From the NCBI GenBank assembly GCA_001247695.2, contig LGRX02033405.1, positions 19,297-83,296 of the forward strand: a stretch of DNA of 64,000 bases. The letters are read 5' to 3'. This document shows positions 23,317-34,734 of the stretch, piece after piece. The position numbers and the translations under genes were made by a program. The stretch comes from Cymbomonas tetramitiformis. Its lineage: Eukaryota; Chlorophyta; Pyramimonadophyceae; Pyramimonadales; Pyramimonadaceae. A model generated the notes under the pieces. That model ran no database searches. It was not told where the DNA came from and was given only the letters and a program-made list of their open reading frames with translations. The stretch's first letter is position 1; each line of letters starts with the position of its first letter.

Positions 23317-23335
23317 CCGCAGCTGATTAGAAAAC
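23256..23335 (+). repeat. Split direct repeat B1
   Basis: 80 bp, starting TGCACCGGCCGGGTTCCA, repeated at 24071-24150. It abuts A2 directly. The B1-A2 joint GAAAAC|TGATGG reproduces the junction of the circularised element. Confidence 0.92.
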
Positions 23336-23491
23336 TGATGGTTTTCTGATCAGTGTAGGATGACAGGCAGTATGACTGTCATCCGGAGCAGATCTGAAAA
23401 CTGAGGTTTTCTGATCAGTCGGAGGCATAAGAGGCCAGCTACGGACTGAGAGGGCCTCTTGCCGTGTTACTGTGGACTTGTGTGGACTTTC
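23336..23491 (+). repeat. Split direct repeat A2
   Basis: 156-bp copy of A1 placed directly after B1. Confidence 0.92.
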
Positions 23492-23516
23492 CCACCCGCC
23501 CTCCCTTGTCATTCAG

Positions 23517-23638
23517 GTACGGATGAGGAGAGGCCGCTTTCAGTGCAGGAGCTGCAGGACTTGGAGGACCTGGAGCAGCTGGGCTCTGAGCTGGAGGCCG
23601 TGCAGATCCGGCCCGCAGAGGGGCAGTCGGCTCATTAG
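23517..23638 (+). CDS. Possible spliced C-terminal exon of the recombinase
   Basis: After a pyrimidine-rich TTGTCATTCAG acceptor, a 40-codon frame (TDEERPLSVQELQDLEDLEQ...) runs to TAG at 23636-23638. It looks like real protein: an acidic amphipathic helix. A donor-like A|GTAGGC at 23177 in the recombinase frame would join it in phase (A+GT, Ser), removing B1-A2 as an intron of about 340 nt. Inferred only. Confidence 0.35.
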
Positions 23639-24070
23639 AGTGTAGGTAGAGGAGACTAGGACCTGTGCCTGTTCAGTGCCGACCGCTGTGATGAGAGGTA
23701 GCTATAGTGATCCTTCGGTGGGGGGCTGCGAAGCTACCTCATGCTGCTTCTCATCTAGGCACTGTTCAGTAGGCTTTGCTAGGTGACGGCTTTGCTATTG
23801 CTGTCTTGCCTGACTCTGAGCTGGAGCGGGTAATTATGCTTTTTGAGGGTTTCAGCCCTAGCATAGCATTTTAGGTCCATAGTCTGTACTCTTTAGGGTA
23901 ATGATATTATTCGCAGGCCTCAGTCCTTTGGCACGAGGGGCGTGTGCCCGCATGCAGAAGGCTGGGGTCGGCAGTCGGGTCGCGGGACCCTGGTTCCTGT
24001 CTGACGGGAGTCCTTGGTTTGTGGCACTTCTGGATATGTCGTATTATTATTTTTGTAATTCCACACGCAG

Positions 24071-24150
24071 TGCACCGGCCGGGTTCCATTCACATATGTG
24101 TCATATGTGTCATGCAAGCTGGGCTATGTAGCCGCAGCTGATTAGAAAAC
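24071..24150 (+). repeat. Split direct repeat B2
   Basis: 80-bp copy of B1 forming the right end of the element. It is followed immediately by the host sequence CTAACTCTAGGG. Confidence 0.92.
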
Positions 24151-25386
24151 CTAACTCTAGGGTCCAAGTAAAGTTAAGCCGTCCAGTATTTTCATCGGAA
24201 GGTCCGAAGAGATTCCTGGGGAGCGACAAAGGAATGCATCGTATTTCGATCTCTGGAATTGTACATGGACTGTCGGATTCGGAAAATTTCCACCGTTAAA
24301 AATGAACGGACCAGTTTAAGCAGCTCAGCTCAGCTCTACCTTACTTGTGAGTTGTGAGCTTGTGACGCTCTGGAACCCGAGTCTCCGGACCGAAATAGCG
24401 CGGATATTACTTAGGGTTTGTAACGCATATTAAGCTGGTGCTGGTGCTGGTGGGGGTCCGCGTCCGAAGACGAGCTTTAGGGGTGCCCAACTAAAGTTGA
24501 GCCGTCCAATGTTTTCAGATCGGGAACATCGGAAGGTCCGAAGAGATTCCTGGGGAGCAACAAAGGAATGTATCGTATTTTGATCTCTGGAATCGTATAT
24601 GGACTGTCGGATTCGGAAAATTGCCACTGTTAAAAATGAACGGACCAGTTTAAGTTGGGCAGCTCTAACGAGCTTGCAGCTTCACAATCATCAAGTAACG
24701 GCCCTCGACCCGAATCGCGGGTGCCCACGCGAAGCGTGGGTCGTCTAAACTCTGGGGACGAGAGTATGACCTAGTTTGTAGTTCCTGTGTTCAAGATAAA
24801 AGATATTTAGTTCGTATTATTCATTTCAATAAGTCGTCCTTCTTAACGTGATAGTGCGCAACTATTCAGAGAGAAGCAAACCGTAGAACTCGTTATTTTC
24901 AGAGCCTCCACATACCGCGATGGCTCCAACGCATGGTGTGCCACAGATGTCCTTGTCGAACGGTGGGTATGGGAGGAGCGCCCTCGCAGCCCCTTGCATT
25001 CCCTGGTGCTGTCGACTTCTGGCGTGAGGTCTCGCGGCGGCTCGCTGCGCCTCTTGGAGTGATTCCGACTTGTGAGGGGAACGTTTGCGGGTTTCTGACT
25101 TGTGACGTGAGCTCTCGCGAGTGGTTGCGCCCCTTGAAGTGCCGCCGACTTGTGGCGTGAGGTCTCTAGGCTTGTTGCATGACTCTTGGACTGATGCCGC
25201 CATGTTCTGGAGGTGTGGCGTGTGGACCGACAGTGCAGGAGGCTTGGGCCGCTCCGGGTCAGTATAACTCGGGCGGGGGGGAGGGTTTCATTCTGTTGCA
25301 AAACTATGTACTCGAGCCTGTCGGAAGGGAGGAATCCTGCCCGGACGCCTCGTACCTGTTCACGTGCCATTTTTAGGGGGAGTTTG

Positions 25387-28300
25387 ATGCAGGGACAAGG
25401 TGAGTTACTTCTGTGTCGCTTATACAGTCTCTCCGTCGTGCGTCTGGTGCAGGGAGGTGCATTCCAATGATTGGTTATGGCACCGCCTCGGTCGATCCAG
25501 ATATTTGCGAGAAAGTGGTAAAAGTAAGCAGCGCATACTTTCAAGTTTATTGTGTTCAACCGCGGTGTCTTCGAGCCTCGCAATATCTCCGTTTGCTGAC
25601 AACGTTTGCAGAGTCTTTCTATACCTCATATTTGTAAAGTTGCTACGGGCTCCAATAGGGTTTCGTTTGCATAGTCTCAATTGTGATATGAGCAAGAGAA
25701 AGAAGGAATGACCGGCAAGACGTGTACATTTTTAGTTGTTGAGCAGGGTATCCTCGAAAGTCAGAAAGAGGCCCTGCTCGCAATGTTGTGGTAGTGCCCC
25801 TTTGACAAGAGCCTGCGGGCGCTTGACAGCCTGGGCCTGACACAACCTTCACAGGAAGCGGTGCTCGAAGCTGGATACCGGCATCTCGACTGCGCGAAGG
25901 TATATGGAAACGAGGTGCTAGTGGGGCGTGCGTTGACCGACATGTTCGCCAATAAACAAATTCGCCGGGAACAACTCCACATCACTTCCAAGGTGGACTT
26001 ATTGCACCTTCTTCTGACGGAAGAGGCAGAGGTTACTTGCGTGTTTCCTTCACACTTTCTGTACTCTTCCCGTGTGTTTGATCGGACACGGGAAACCAAC
26101 CACTTTACAACAGGCATGGAATGACGATCATCGGCCAGAGCACTTACGAGAAGCGTGTCTGAAGTCCCTCAGCAACCTCGGCTTGGAATATCTGGACTTA
26201 TACATGCTGCACTATCCAGTGGCCTGGAAAAAGGGTAAACGTTTGCTACGCTGCGTTTTGAAGCATCGCTTGTTTTAGACTCCCCTTGAAGGGCCGCTTA
26301 GTGCAGCTCACAGAAAAGCCTCGGGGGATCGACCTTCCATTCGTGGACAACCTGCCACTCACAGTGGAACTTCATCTGCTGGGGTTGACTGCCCTTCACA
26401 TGAAGTAGACCTTTACTTGGCTGCGATGTGTGCTGCACTGTGACGCCATGCGAAAGGGAGGGGTGACACCCAAACACAGGGACCATGCTATGCCCGGATT
26501 CGGTCACGATCGAGGAGACTTGGAAAGCCATGGAGCAGTTGCAGCAGGAAGGCCTTGTGAAAGCCATCGGCGTCTCAAATTTCGATCGTTCCAGTCTTGA
26601 GAAGTGCGCCCCACTCTGCACTGCCAGACTGAGGCTGTAGAAAGAGAGCGCGCCACCGGGGGACCGTCTGCCGGTTTCAGTCGCATCGACCCCAGGCTTC
26701 GGGGAATCATGACGTTGCCACCCTCCGTTCATAATGCACGAAAATAACGTGTCGTTGGTGAGAAGGCGATTGGAATTCTGCTTATCAGGGTGCTTAAGAT
26801 GGCAACTATTGTGCCAGTGATCAATCAAATTGAAGTTCATCCCTTTCTGACACAGGTAGTATACTCCCAAGCCCCACACGCCACGTGTCAAGCCCCGCAG
26901 TGCGGCCAGAGCTGCACTTGGGGGACGTGCTTTTGAACTCTAGGCCGCGTTCGTCAGTCTTCGTACGCACTTGTAAATCTTCCCGTGGTCAGAACGGCTC
27001 GCTTCAAGTCGACGGTCAGAGCGGCTCGCTTCAAGTCGACGGTCAGAGCGGCTCGCTTCAAGTCGACGGTCAGAGCGGCTCGCTTCAAGTCGACGGGTTC
27101 CGAGGTTGAACCACTTCTCACTCGTGCAGTGCACAACGGCACTGTTCCTATCAAACACTGGCGCAGTTGGGCAGAGCCTTTTGTGACACATTATCGTATA
27201 TTGCTTGTATGCCAAGGATGATAAATAGGTAATCAAGAGCCACCCTGGTGACTTGCAACTAAACGACCTTTTTCAAATATTGTTCCGTCGGTGACTCTCT
27301 ATTTTTTATTATTTTTTTTTCTTAAGGCTGAGATCCTCGGAGCGCTTTGAGTTGCTCCAGAGTTTATGGGCGCCTCGACCCACTTGGCTGGCGGGGAGGC
27401 CGTTGTATGTAGGCAGTCTGACTCATGGGCGCCTCGACCCACTTGGCTGGCGGGGAGGCCGTTGTATGCAGGCAGTTTGACTTATGGCGTATGGGAAGAC
27501 ATGGAGTTTAGGCAGGAGGGCTTAGGTAGTCCGGCTTGGACTTTTTGTGGGCAGATGGGCACTCTAACAAAGGTGTTAGTTAGGGTGTGCGGGAAGATGC
27601 GCTTCTCCAATTATTCTGAACCAAGCGTAGCAGTCAATCTTCATTAATATATCAGGGGGCGCAATATGCATATTTTTTCTTGGTGTTGGAAGTTATCCAT
27701 GCAAGCGAGAATCCAGAAGCCATCCCAGGCTGATCATGTACAATTGGTCATTTAAGATCGCTGCGGTACATGCATGACTCGGCATTCCCGCACGACTCCG
27801 ATATGCGCATGTGTCGTTGGGTCTCAGCGTGATGAATCTCAGACACTTATCAGATGAGAAGATTTGTTGAGCGCTGCATAAGCAGATCAAAATGTCTTAA
27901 GTGAAAGCGTTTCTCAGATGTGGGAAATGTGGAGTCGAGCCCGAGATGACAAGGAGGGTGCGGCGTGCGGGCAGCAAGAGCTGGTCAGCTTTTGCAAGAG
28001 CAAGGGAATTGTGGTCACAGCATTTTCTCCCCTGGCGAAAGCTGGTCTAGGGCTGGCATCCCTGCCCATCATTCAAGAGCTTTCGGCTAAGTATGGCAAG
28101 ACTCCCACACAGGTACAGTACCAAACCCCTTGTCGGTAGCTCATTTATTCATCTTCCGTGCGCGACCCCCATTTTGAGACGAGTAACGCCACTGCATTGC
28201 TCCCCATTTTGCTGGAGAGGCCACATTCTGCCGCGGTCTCTTTATGGACTCTCAAAGTTTTCCTGGACTTTACTCCGCGCCGTGCGGCATTGAGCGGCTC

Positions 28301-30634
28301 TCCAAAACGAGCCTCGCAAAGTATTGCAGCTCTGTGCACCTCAAAATCGAAAAGCCACCGAAGTGAACTAAAGAGCCCTCTCCAAAACATCCGAACGGTT
28401 TGTCTTATCAATCGCATCGGCGTGGTCAATGGCAGCTCAACGCTCTGTGATAGAATTGATTGCTCAACAATCTAGCATCCGCGTGGGTTTCTCAACATCG
28501 ATAGAAGTGAGTGAAATACATTGCTGCATGTGTGCCCTAACACAGGTATGTTTGAATGAGCAGATTGCTTTCGTGCGATTGATTTGCGGGTTGTAAGTTG
28601 CCAATGACACGGTGGTATGGTGTTCAAGTTGCCAAGTCTCTTGTTTGCTCAATGATGCGTTGGATATGGAAACAGGTGATCTTGCGATGGCACCATCAAC
28701 GAGGCATTGTCACGCTGCCAAGGTTGTCATCCCTGCCCAACCGCTTCACTCCTCCTCCATATCCATGCTTCTCTTTGTTGGCACTCTTATCGCCTTTGCA
28801 CTTACCCCCTTCGTCCCCTTTTTTGCGCATGTCCCTCTCGAGCATCGCTCTTCCCCACCTCGATGCATGCTCCTCGCAGGCGCGGCCGCGTGTTTGGGCG
28901 CACACCTTGTAGCTGCCTTCATGGGACCTTATTGACCTATGATTTCCATGCTGCTAAGATAGTGGTGCATCACACACATACACGCATATCTTTGATCCTT
29001 GGTGAGGGTACATAATGCAGCCGATCCTTTCTGGTCATGTGATGCCAAAGGATTCGGTCCAAGGATAAGCCACACATACGCAATTCAGTTCAGCATTCTA
29101 AGCCCCTTGCGACAGCCCTTTGGAACACGGGACGTGTGGTGGGTGGGCAAGCTCTCTTCGGATCAAGCTTTGGGGCAAGTAGGGAGCAGGCTGGGGTTTC
29201 TGAGTGTAGGTTGGGTCGAGGTTGGCTCGACTTCAAAGGCATAGCATTAGTGCGCAGGCAGTGCGGTTGCAGAGGCGCTAGTGTGAGGCATAGTGCAGCC
29301 GAACTTCAATGGCTGCATGGTGCCAAAGGAATTGGTCCAAGGATAAGCCGCACACACACACGCTAAGCGTACTTCTCATTATCTTCCATGCCCACGTGGC
29401 GAGGTTACTGGCATACCGGAACAAACTGTGATGAATTGTTTGGAAGGCAACGACCGGTTGGTGAATCATTGGCCACCGGGAGGGCTTGGGACGCATTGGC
29501 CTATGTGGGGATGGGACCCCAAGTAGCAACAGCGCAGAATAGCAGTGGCGGTGCAAGTGTGGAGCGCATCGGGCGATACTAGCACTTACTCGCAGGGTGT
29601 TCAACATCGAGGCTTCAGCCTTAAAGAGTTGATCTTGGGGGCAGGGAGTAGCAAGCAAATGCATTTTCTTTTGGAAGTGGGGCAAACTTTCTTGGATTAT
29701 CCATGCCCGGTTTATGTGTGCAGCACTCCGTAACGCTCTCGGTCATTCAGGGTTTCCCCCAATCGTTGGACCATCGTCACCGAAGCCGAGTGATGTGTTG
29801 GCGGAAACTTTTGCTAAAAGCCGCCATTGCATAACAATGCTGGATGGCTTTAAGCAAACGTGCAACATGGCATCAAACATGGTGTGGGACTTGGTGAACC
29901 AATGAGACTGTTCAATTTCTGGTGGGAAGAGCACTCGGTTCCGTTCAACGGTGCATCCACCTGTCTTGAAGGCAAAGTGTACTCTGTACTCTGCAGTGAA
30001 GCCTCTAGTACCACTGTATCGGTACGTGAGTGTACAGTGTATTGCAAAATCACATTAGAAGTGAACTTGCAGTTTCGTGATGAATGTGTATTCCCGCACA
30101 TGCCTGCCTGCATACATGTGCTTTGTAGTGTCATGATCTTCATTGGCCCGCGTTATCATGGCAGTTGACCATAAGTATTATTATAGATCTTGTTGAGGTT
30201 GGTTTTGCTCTCTGTCTCTCGATCGATTTGCCGTCTATGATATCCTTGGCATTGGCCCCACTTGGCCTAAAACGATATACGCGCATTCTCTTTGTGCTAA
30301 GCAAGCATGCGTCATGCAACTTGATATGTGCCTTGACGACCCCTTGAAACGAAAAGTGCGGAAGCTGAATGAGTCTAAGATGGACTGCAGAAGTGGAAAT
30401 ATCAAACACATCAAAGAGAATACCGACCTGTTTGACTTTGAGCTCTCCGTAGAAGAACTAAATTCAATCTCAGCATTGAACAGAAACCGGCGATTGAGAC
30501 CTGATTTTTTTGGAACGTTCGATACCTCCCCATGGTATTTCAAGATAAGTGGTGCAATTGTTTCTGGTGTGGCTCGTATTATTTGGGCTGTCAAACCACA
30601 TACACTTGACTTCAAGATGCAAAACGTGGAGTGA
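25387..30634 (+). CDS. Aldo-keto reductase, nine exons
   Basis: Exons are 25387-25399, 25453-25523, 25855-25992, 26114-26234, 26480-26603, 26789-26855, 27975-28112, 28676-28722 and 30391-30634. They total 963 nt in consistent phase, giving 320 residues, the usual length of the family. The NADPH-dependent catalytic tetrad is complete: Asp40 and Tyr45 in HLDCAKVYGNE, Lys74 in HITSKAWNDDH, His107 in YMLHYP. Further signatures are GLVKAIGVSNF, VINQIEVHPFLTQ, VVTAFSPLAKAGLG, LRWHHQRGIVTLP and IKENTDLFDFELS. The extended C-terminus (GTFDTSPWYFKISG) is hydrophobic. It should be a soluble (TIM)-barrel oxidoreductase reducing aldehydes or ketones; the substrate cannot be told. The start ATG lies in a 13-nt first exon, so an alternative upstream exon is possible. 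Introns run from 53 nt to 1.67 kb. Confidence 0.93.
26988..27095. repeat. Four 27-bp tandem repeats in an intron
   Basis: The unit is GTCAGAGCGGCTCGCTTC followed by AAGTCGACG, four head-to-tail copies differing at one base. It lies in intron 6 of the aldo-keto reductase gene. Confidence 0.92.
27367..27483. repeat. Duplicated segment of about 58 bp in an intron
   Basis: Two adjacent, nearly identical copies of a segment starting ATGGGCGCCTCGACCCACTT and ending GCAGT(C/T)TGACT. It is in the same intron as the 27-bp array. Confidence 0.85.
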
Positions 30635-31115
30635 GTTTGAAGTGTAGAAAACCTACAAGGGAAAGTCGAATCACAGGTAGTTGGCATCGCACGAAAAGGC
30701 AATGACACCTCATCCATGAACAATATAATCAAGGAGATTTGGCTTATGTGCATATATCCTCTGTACAAAATTGTTATTTTTTTGTTTGGATTTTATCATA
30801 AGCAGGCTCCTCGAATTTGTTGGAGAGCTTGGTAATTCCATTGCTTCATTAACTGCCAGAGCCACATGGCCACTTCTATACTTCACCTACTTTTCTACTA
30901 CAATACCATTAATCGCTTTGATGCACATGTCATCTCGTCTGGTGCACACATCTACTGTTATTGTATCCTCGCGGTACTACTTGGAGGGGTGACAGTGTGT
31001 GTTTTGTATGCACACACACACACACACACACACTAGTGGGCGTATAGTGCAACCGATCTACTGCGGCTACGTGGTTTCAAAGGAATCGGTACAAGGATGA
31101 GCCGCACACATGTTT
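29010..31115 (+). repeat. Dispersed repeat family, three copies
   Basis: Copies near 29018-29075, 29287-29355 and 31037-31108. Each has (A)TGCAGCCGA... then GGTGCCAAAGGA or GGTTTCAAAGGA, then TCGGT(C/A)CAAGGAT(A/G)AGCC(G/A)CACACA. Two are inside intron 8 of the aldo-keto reductase gene and one lies just beyond it. It looks like a short interspersed element; its ends are not defined. Confidence 0.6.
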
Positions 31116-32083
31116 ATATTCTTCGAAAGCATACACCTGAGCTAGTCGCCGGTCGCGTAGGGGGGGCATACGGGTATTCTCGGAGTGCGCCAGAGCCACC
31201 GTCCGGTATATAGCGATCCCAAAGCGATTGGTTGTGATGTTTCTTGCGTGTGCGCATACTCTTATTTCCATGCGTGCCTTTTCTGCTCCGTTTGAACGGT
31301 ATACATCCCCCCGCCCCAACTGAAATTGGGGCTCTTAGAGCAGGAAATCGCATTCACGTTGTATATAACGAACTGTGTAAAGGGATACCCATACGTACCG
31401 ACCGACGGTTTCGATAGCGACAACGGTTTGCTGTGTTATTTTCTTGCTCCAGCGGTAATTTACTTTGCGTGTATTGTGGGCGGATTTACTTTTATGGACA
31501 ATTAATTTTAATTTCTGCGAGCTATATCTTTTAAAAAAATACGCAGCTTCTTGCGCTTTCGAATCCCAGCGAGCTCAGAAGGACTCGCGGCCTTCCTCTT
31601 TTTTGTTGGTGAAAACCCGTGGTCGAGGTAGTCCCTCAAATCAGGGGATCGCGCTATTATAAAAACTTATATGGCTCCCACGTTTGGTCATTCGCCACCT
31701 ATAATATGCAAGCAGTGGTTTTAAAAGTCAGATGATTATTGCAAGAGTGACACGTCAACGCCAAACGCCGTTGTTGACGAGGAAGTTTTCGAAAAGAAAG
31801 TTTTTGACAAGGGCAAGGTGAAGCGGCTCAAGCTTTCGCCTGGATGATGATCAACGCAATACAAAAAAAAAACGTACTCCGCGCTATACTAAACTTGCAT
31901 GCGCTTGCATATGATATTGTGCGCATGAAACACACCACGTAGTCCGAGGATCCCTGGTTACTGCTACTAGTGACCCGAAGACCCGAAGATTACACGATTA
32001 TACTGCAAACATGTCGCCATCTCGCCAATGAAAATACGCTGCTAAGTTAAGCTAGGGGCTTGTCCCCATGTGTACCGGGAGGC
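30635..32083. other. Intergenic region with microsatellite and a possible terminal-exon scrap
   Basis: A (CA)n tract lies at 31009-31033. At 31729-31847 a 39-codon Lys/Asp-rich frame (ending KGKVKRLKLSPG and a TGA stop) looks protein-like and could be a last exon after an AAAAG acceptor; support is weak. Nothing else is recognised. Confidence 0.3.
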
Positions 32084-32402
32084 ACGAACAGCAAGGCGTA
32101 TGCCCCAGGTCTATGCCCCAAGGCGTATGCCCCAGGTCTATGCCCCAAGGCGTATGCCCCAGGGCTATGCCCCAGGGCGTATGCCCCAGGGCGTATGCCC
32201 CAGGGCTATGCCCCAGGGCGTATGCCCCAGGGCTATGCCCCAAGGCGTATGCCCCAGGGCTATGCCCCAAGGCGTCTGCCCCAGGGGCGGGTATGCCCCA
32301 AGGCGTATGCCCCAAGGCGTATGCCTCATTGGTATGCCCCATGGGGCAAGGTGTATGCCCCATGGGTATGCCCCGAGGCGTATGCCCCGAGCGTGCATGC
32401 CC
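32084..32402. repeat. GC-rich minisatellite, 10-15-bp unit
   Basis: About 20 head-to-tail copies of GGC(G)TATGCCCCA(A/G) and close variants. The repeat lacks stops, so up to five overlapping frames of 77-148 codons stay open on both strands. None is taken as a gene. Confidence 0.92.
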
Positions 32403-33600
32403 CACTCGCGAAGAATGGGGAGTTATCGGATATTCACATAAGTGAGCGAGTGGGGAAAATAATCGATGATAAAGCAGATTTCAGGAGAAGATCTGCAATG
32501 AAATGATTCATGGTAGATTCCAGGAGAACATCTGCAATGGCCATACAAGTATCATGATCTGCCTGATGATTGGTGGAGGAGTAACACAATCAGGCATGGG
32601 CTGCTGGTAATTGGCCGATGACAGATGTCAATCTAGGAATCCTGCTAGTGATTGTTAAAGAGCAACATGTTGAAAGGGAAGCTTGGGGAAAAGTGAACCT
32701 CAGTTAGTGTTGATCAAGAGAAATAAAGGACAAGTTTTACATGTTAGCATTAGGCTGTATGCCAAGACTATACATAAGGGTATAGATGTATTCGGTTTGA
32801 GACCAGACATTATATCGGACAAGTGATTGTAATTCTAGGCCAGAAGCCAGAGTTTGTCTGCTAGCTCCCTTTTAATATTTTGGTTTGGCTTTGGCAGTGC
32901 TTCAATTCCGTCGGGAATTTTGCAAGCCGACTCCCATTTCTGCACTTTAGCGTGCAGTCGCTTACAGCAATTCGTGCGTTGTCGGCGACTGGCGCACTGT
33001 CTCCCTTTCTGAACTTCGTTCGTTTTTATGCTTGGAGTGGTTGGAGCCCGTTGGGCATTTTGCCCGTCGGGTTGGGTTCGATTCCCGACACCTCTGCTGA
33101 CTGGCGTGCTGTTTTTTTGCAGGATAGTATGGGTTTTCGGCGTCAGCAGTGATGTTTTTTTTTTTGTATTGCCTTTTTGCAGTTACGATGTGTGAGCTAT
33201 TTTTTCTGATGACCATCCTGACCTGTACTGATTTACATCAGATCTGTACCCTCAGGAACTCTGTTTCGCCGTCTGTCGCACTGGATGGAGCTGCACGCAT
33301 GTCGGCCGAGTTCGAAGACTGTTATTGCTTACTTTAGGACAGTTGAATTGTTTATTTTATCGCATTTAGATTTAGTTTGCTTGTTCGTTCCAGCTACATG
33401 CTTTTACATTGTGATAATAGTATATGTTGGATTGTAGCAAATTCCTGTTTGCATCCTGCAGTGTTCATGTGATGAATGTGCTCTGATACTGTAATAATAG
33501 AACATATTAACACTGTGTCAATTTCCTGTATGAAACAATAGACCTATTATTCGTCTGTGTGTTTTACCACTGGATTGTTTTTGAAATTTTCTAATAAAAT
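32403..33600. other. AT-rich region without a recognised gene
   Basis: No frame here has a recognisable product. It contains two of the tRNA-like hairpins noted separately. Confidence 0.3.
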
Positions 33601-33611
33601 TCTGATAAGGT

Positions 33612-33722
33612 TTTGCGACAAAATACCCCCTAGAAATTTATTTTGTCGCAGCTGCGACAAAACAGACCTGCAGCTACATTGTTGTCGTAGCTGCGACAAA
33701 ATAATCTGCGACAAAAATAACC
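33612..33722. repeat. Palindromic GTCGCA/TGCGAC cluster
   Basis: Four GCGACAAAA/TTTTGTCGC half-sites in about 110 bp. Two form inverted pairs (TTTGTCGCAGCTGCGACAAA and TTGTCGTAGCTGCGACAA). Related palindromes lie at 34788-34920, 36900-36940 and 40965-41035. Confidence 0.75.
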
Positions 33723-34092
33723 ATCCATGCAACAAAAAAGATCCGCTACCCGCGTACGGGGTGGTATGCTAGGATTTGCATATCTTACTGTCACACTATC
33801 ACCGTTCGGATATGACGTATATGGTATGCCATAATCCGTGACACCTTATACCACAACTCTCACTTCTCACGATATTATGTTATCTGATAATCTACTCCGA
33901 TCTTTTCCGAAAACATTCGAACCGAGACAATCTGTCTATCTAACCATAACCTATAGGGGATTCATAGCGTGATATATCAACCAACCAATAGGAAATGGAA
34001 TAATAGCTACCCCACATATCGAGTTCCCCACCGAATAAAAGTAGCAGCGAGTCCTTGGGGAAATGTGTGTGCGTTTGCGTGACTGGAATTCG

Positions 34093-34440
34093 TCATCCCA
34101 CAGCGAAGGCCAAGGTCGCCAAATATGTGGTTACCCGGAGCGACTTCATGTGTGGCGATGCCGACGAAGAGGAAATGGCAGAAGATGCTACGGCGCGGTT
34201 TAAGAAGTAGTTGTGGAAGCGAAGATAAAAGCGTTCACTAATTTCCTTATGGCGTTCCTTGTAAACGTTATCGATTCTCTGGAGGAATCTAAAGTGGTAG
34301 TAGTACAAATTTGTGTATATGTTTTTTCTCCATTGGTGACTGTGAGTGTCCCCTGAATATCGTTGCGCCGAATCTGACTTCCCCCACCTTTCCAACTGAA
34401 TTGTAGTGGTTTGGGGTACACACCCCCTCCACCCGCCCAC
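34093..34440 (-). CDS. Possible coding exon, unknown
   Basis: A 115-codon minus-strand frame, helical and charged in the middle (ERHKEISERFYLRFHNYF) and ending in TTYLATLAFAVG. The start is uncertain. No family is recognised; it is kept only because the stretch looks protein-like in an otherwise stop-rich region. Confidence 0.2.
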   Translation of the reverse strand: MGGWRGCVPQTTTIQLERWGKSDSAQRYSGDTHSHQWRKNIYTNLYYYHFRFLQRIDNVYKERHKEISERFYLRFHNYFLNRAVASSAISSSSASPHMKSLRVTTYLATLAFAVG

Positions 34441-34734
34441 TAAAATTAAAATCGTGGGAGGGACCCCCCCCCCTTCTCCCCTGCGAAAAATCTTTTGGCT
34501 ATTTTGTCAATTTTCCATTATTTCCCGACTTCATTTTTTTCCCTGCCGAAATATATTTTTAAATGACTTGGAAACACCGGTCTGTCATCTAGGATCGCGC
34601 CGTCTTTGTAATTCCCCGCATTTCGCGACGATTTATGCAGGCTGAATCAAGATGCTAATACACGTTATGCAAACAACAATGCCAAGTAGTTAATATGTGC
34701 ACGTGGAAACGGCAAGTCATGTTTTTTCATCGAT

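Larger units (their letters stand above)
18688..24150 (+). mobile_element. Ngaro/PAT-type tyrosine-recombinase retrotransposon, complete
   Basis: The order is A1 - gag - RT/RNase H - tyrosine recombinase - B1A2 - spacer - B2. This is the split-direct-repeat layout known for Ngaro, PAT and related DIRS-order elements, which replicate by reverse transcription and insert as circles using a tyrosine recombinase. Ends are fixed by comparison with the empty copy: the left flank GAAGAC meets TGATGG, the right end GAAAAC meets CTAACTC, and the empty site reads GAAGACCTAACTC. There is no target duplication, only a shared AC, as expected for recombinase-mediated insertion. All three main frames are open and the paired A and B repeats look identical, so the copy looks young. 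One catalytic position in the recombinase is unusual. Confidence 0.93.
18585..25218. repeat. Copy 2 of the 1,171-bp tandem duplication, interrupted
   Basis: The left 103 bp (18585-18687) and right 1,068 bp (24151-25218) match copy 1. They are separated by the 5,463-bp YR retrotransposon. Near identity means the duplication is recent, or reflects collapse of two haplotypes in the assembly. Confidence 0.88.

Noticed and set aside
17412..25218. The two 1,171-bp copies as LTRs of a retrotransposon
   Set aside because: They are adjacent (2 bp apart), not flanking an internal region, and the second is split by an element with its own ends. A tandem duplication explains this better.
32060..32506. 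Several overlapping open frames of 77-148 codons on both strands
   Set aside because: They all come from the stop-free GTATGCCCCA minisatellite; five frames being open at once shows the repeat, not selection, keeps them open.
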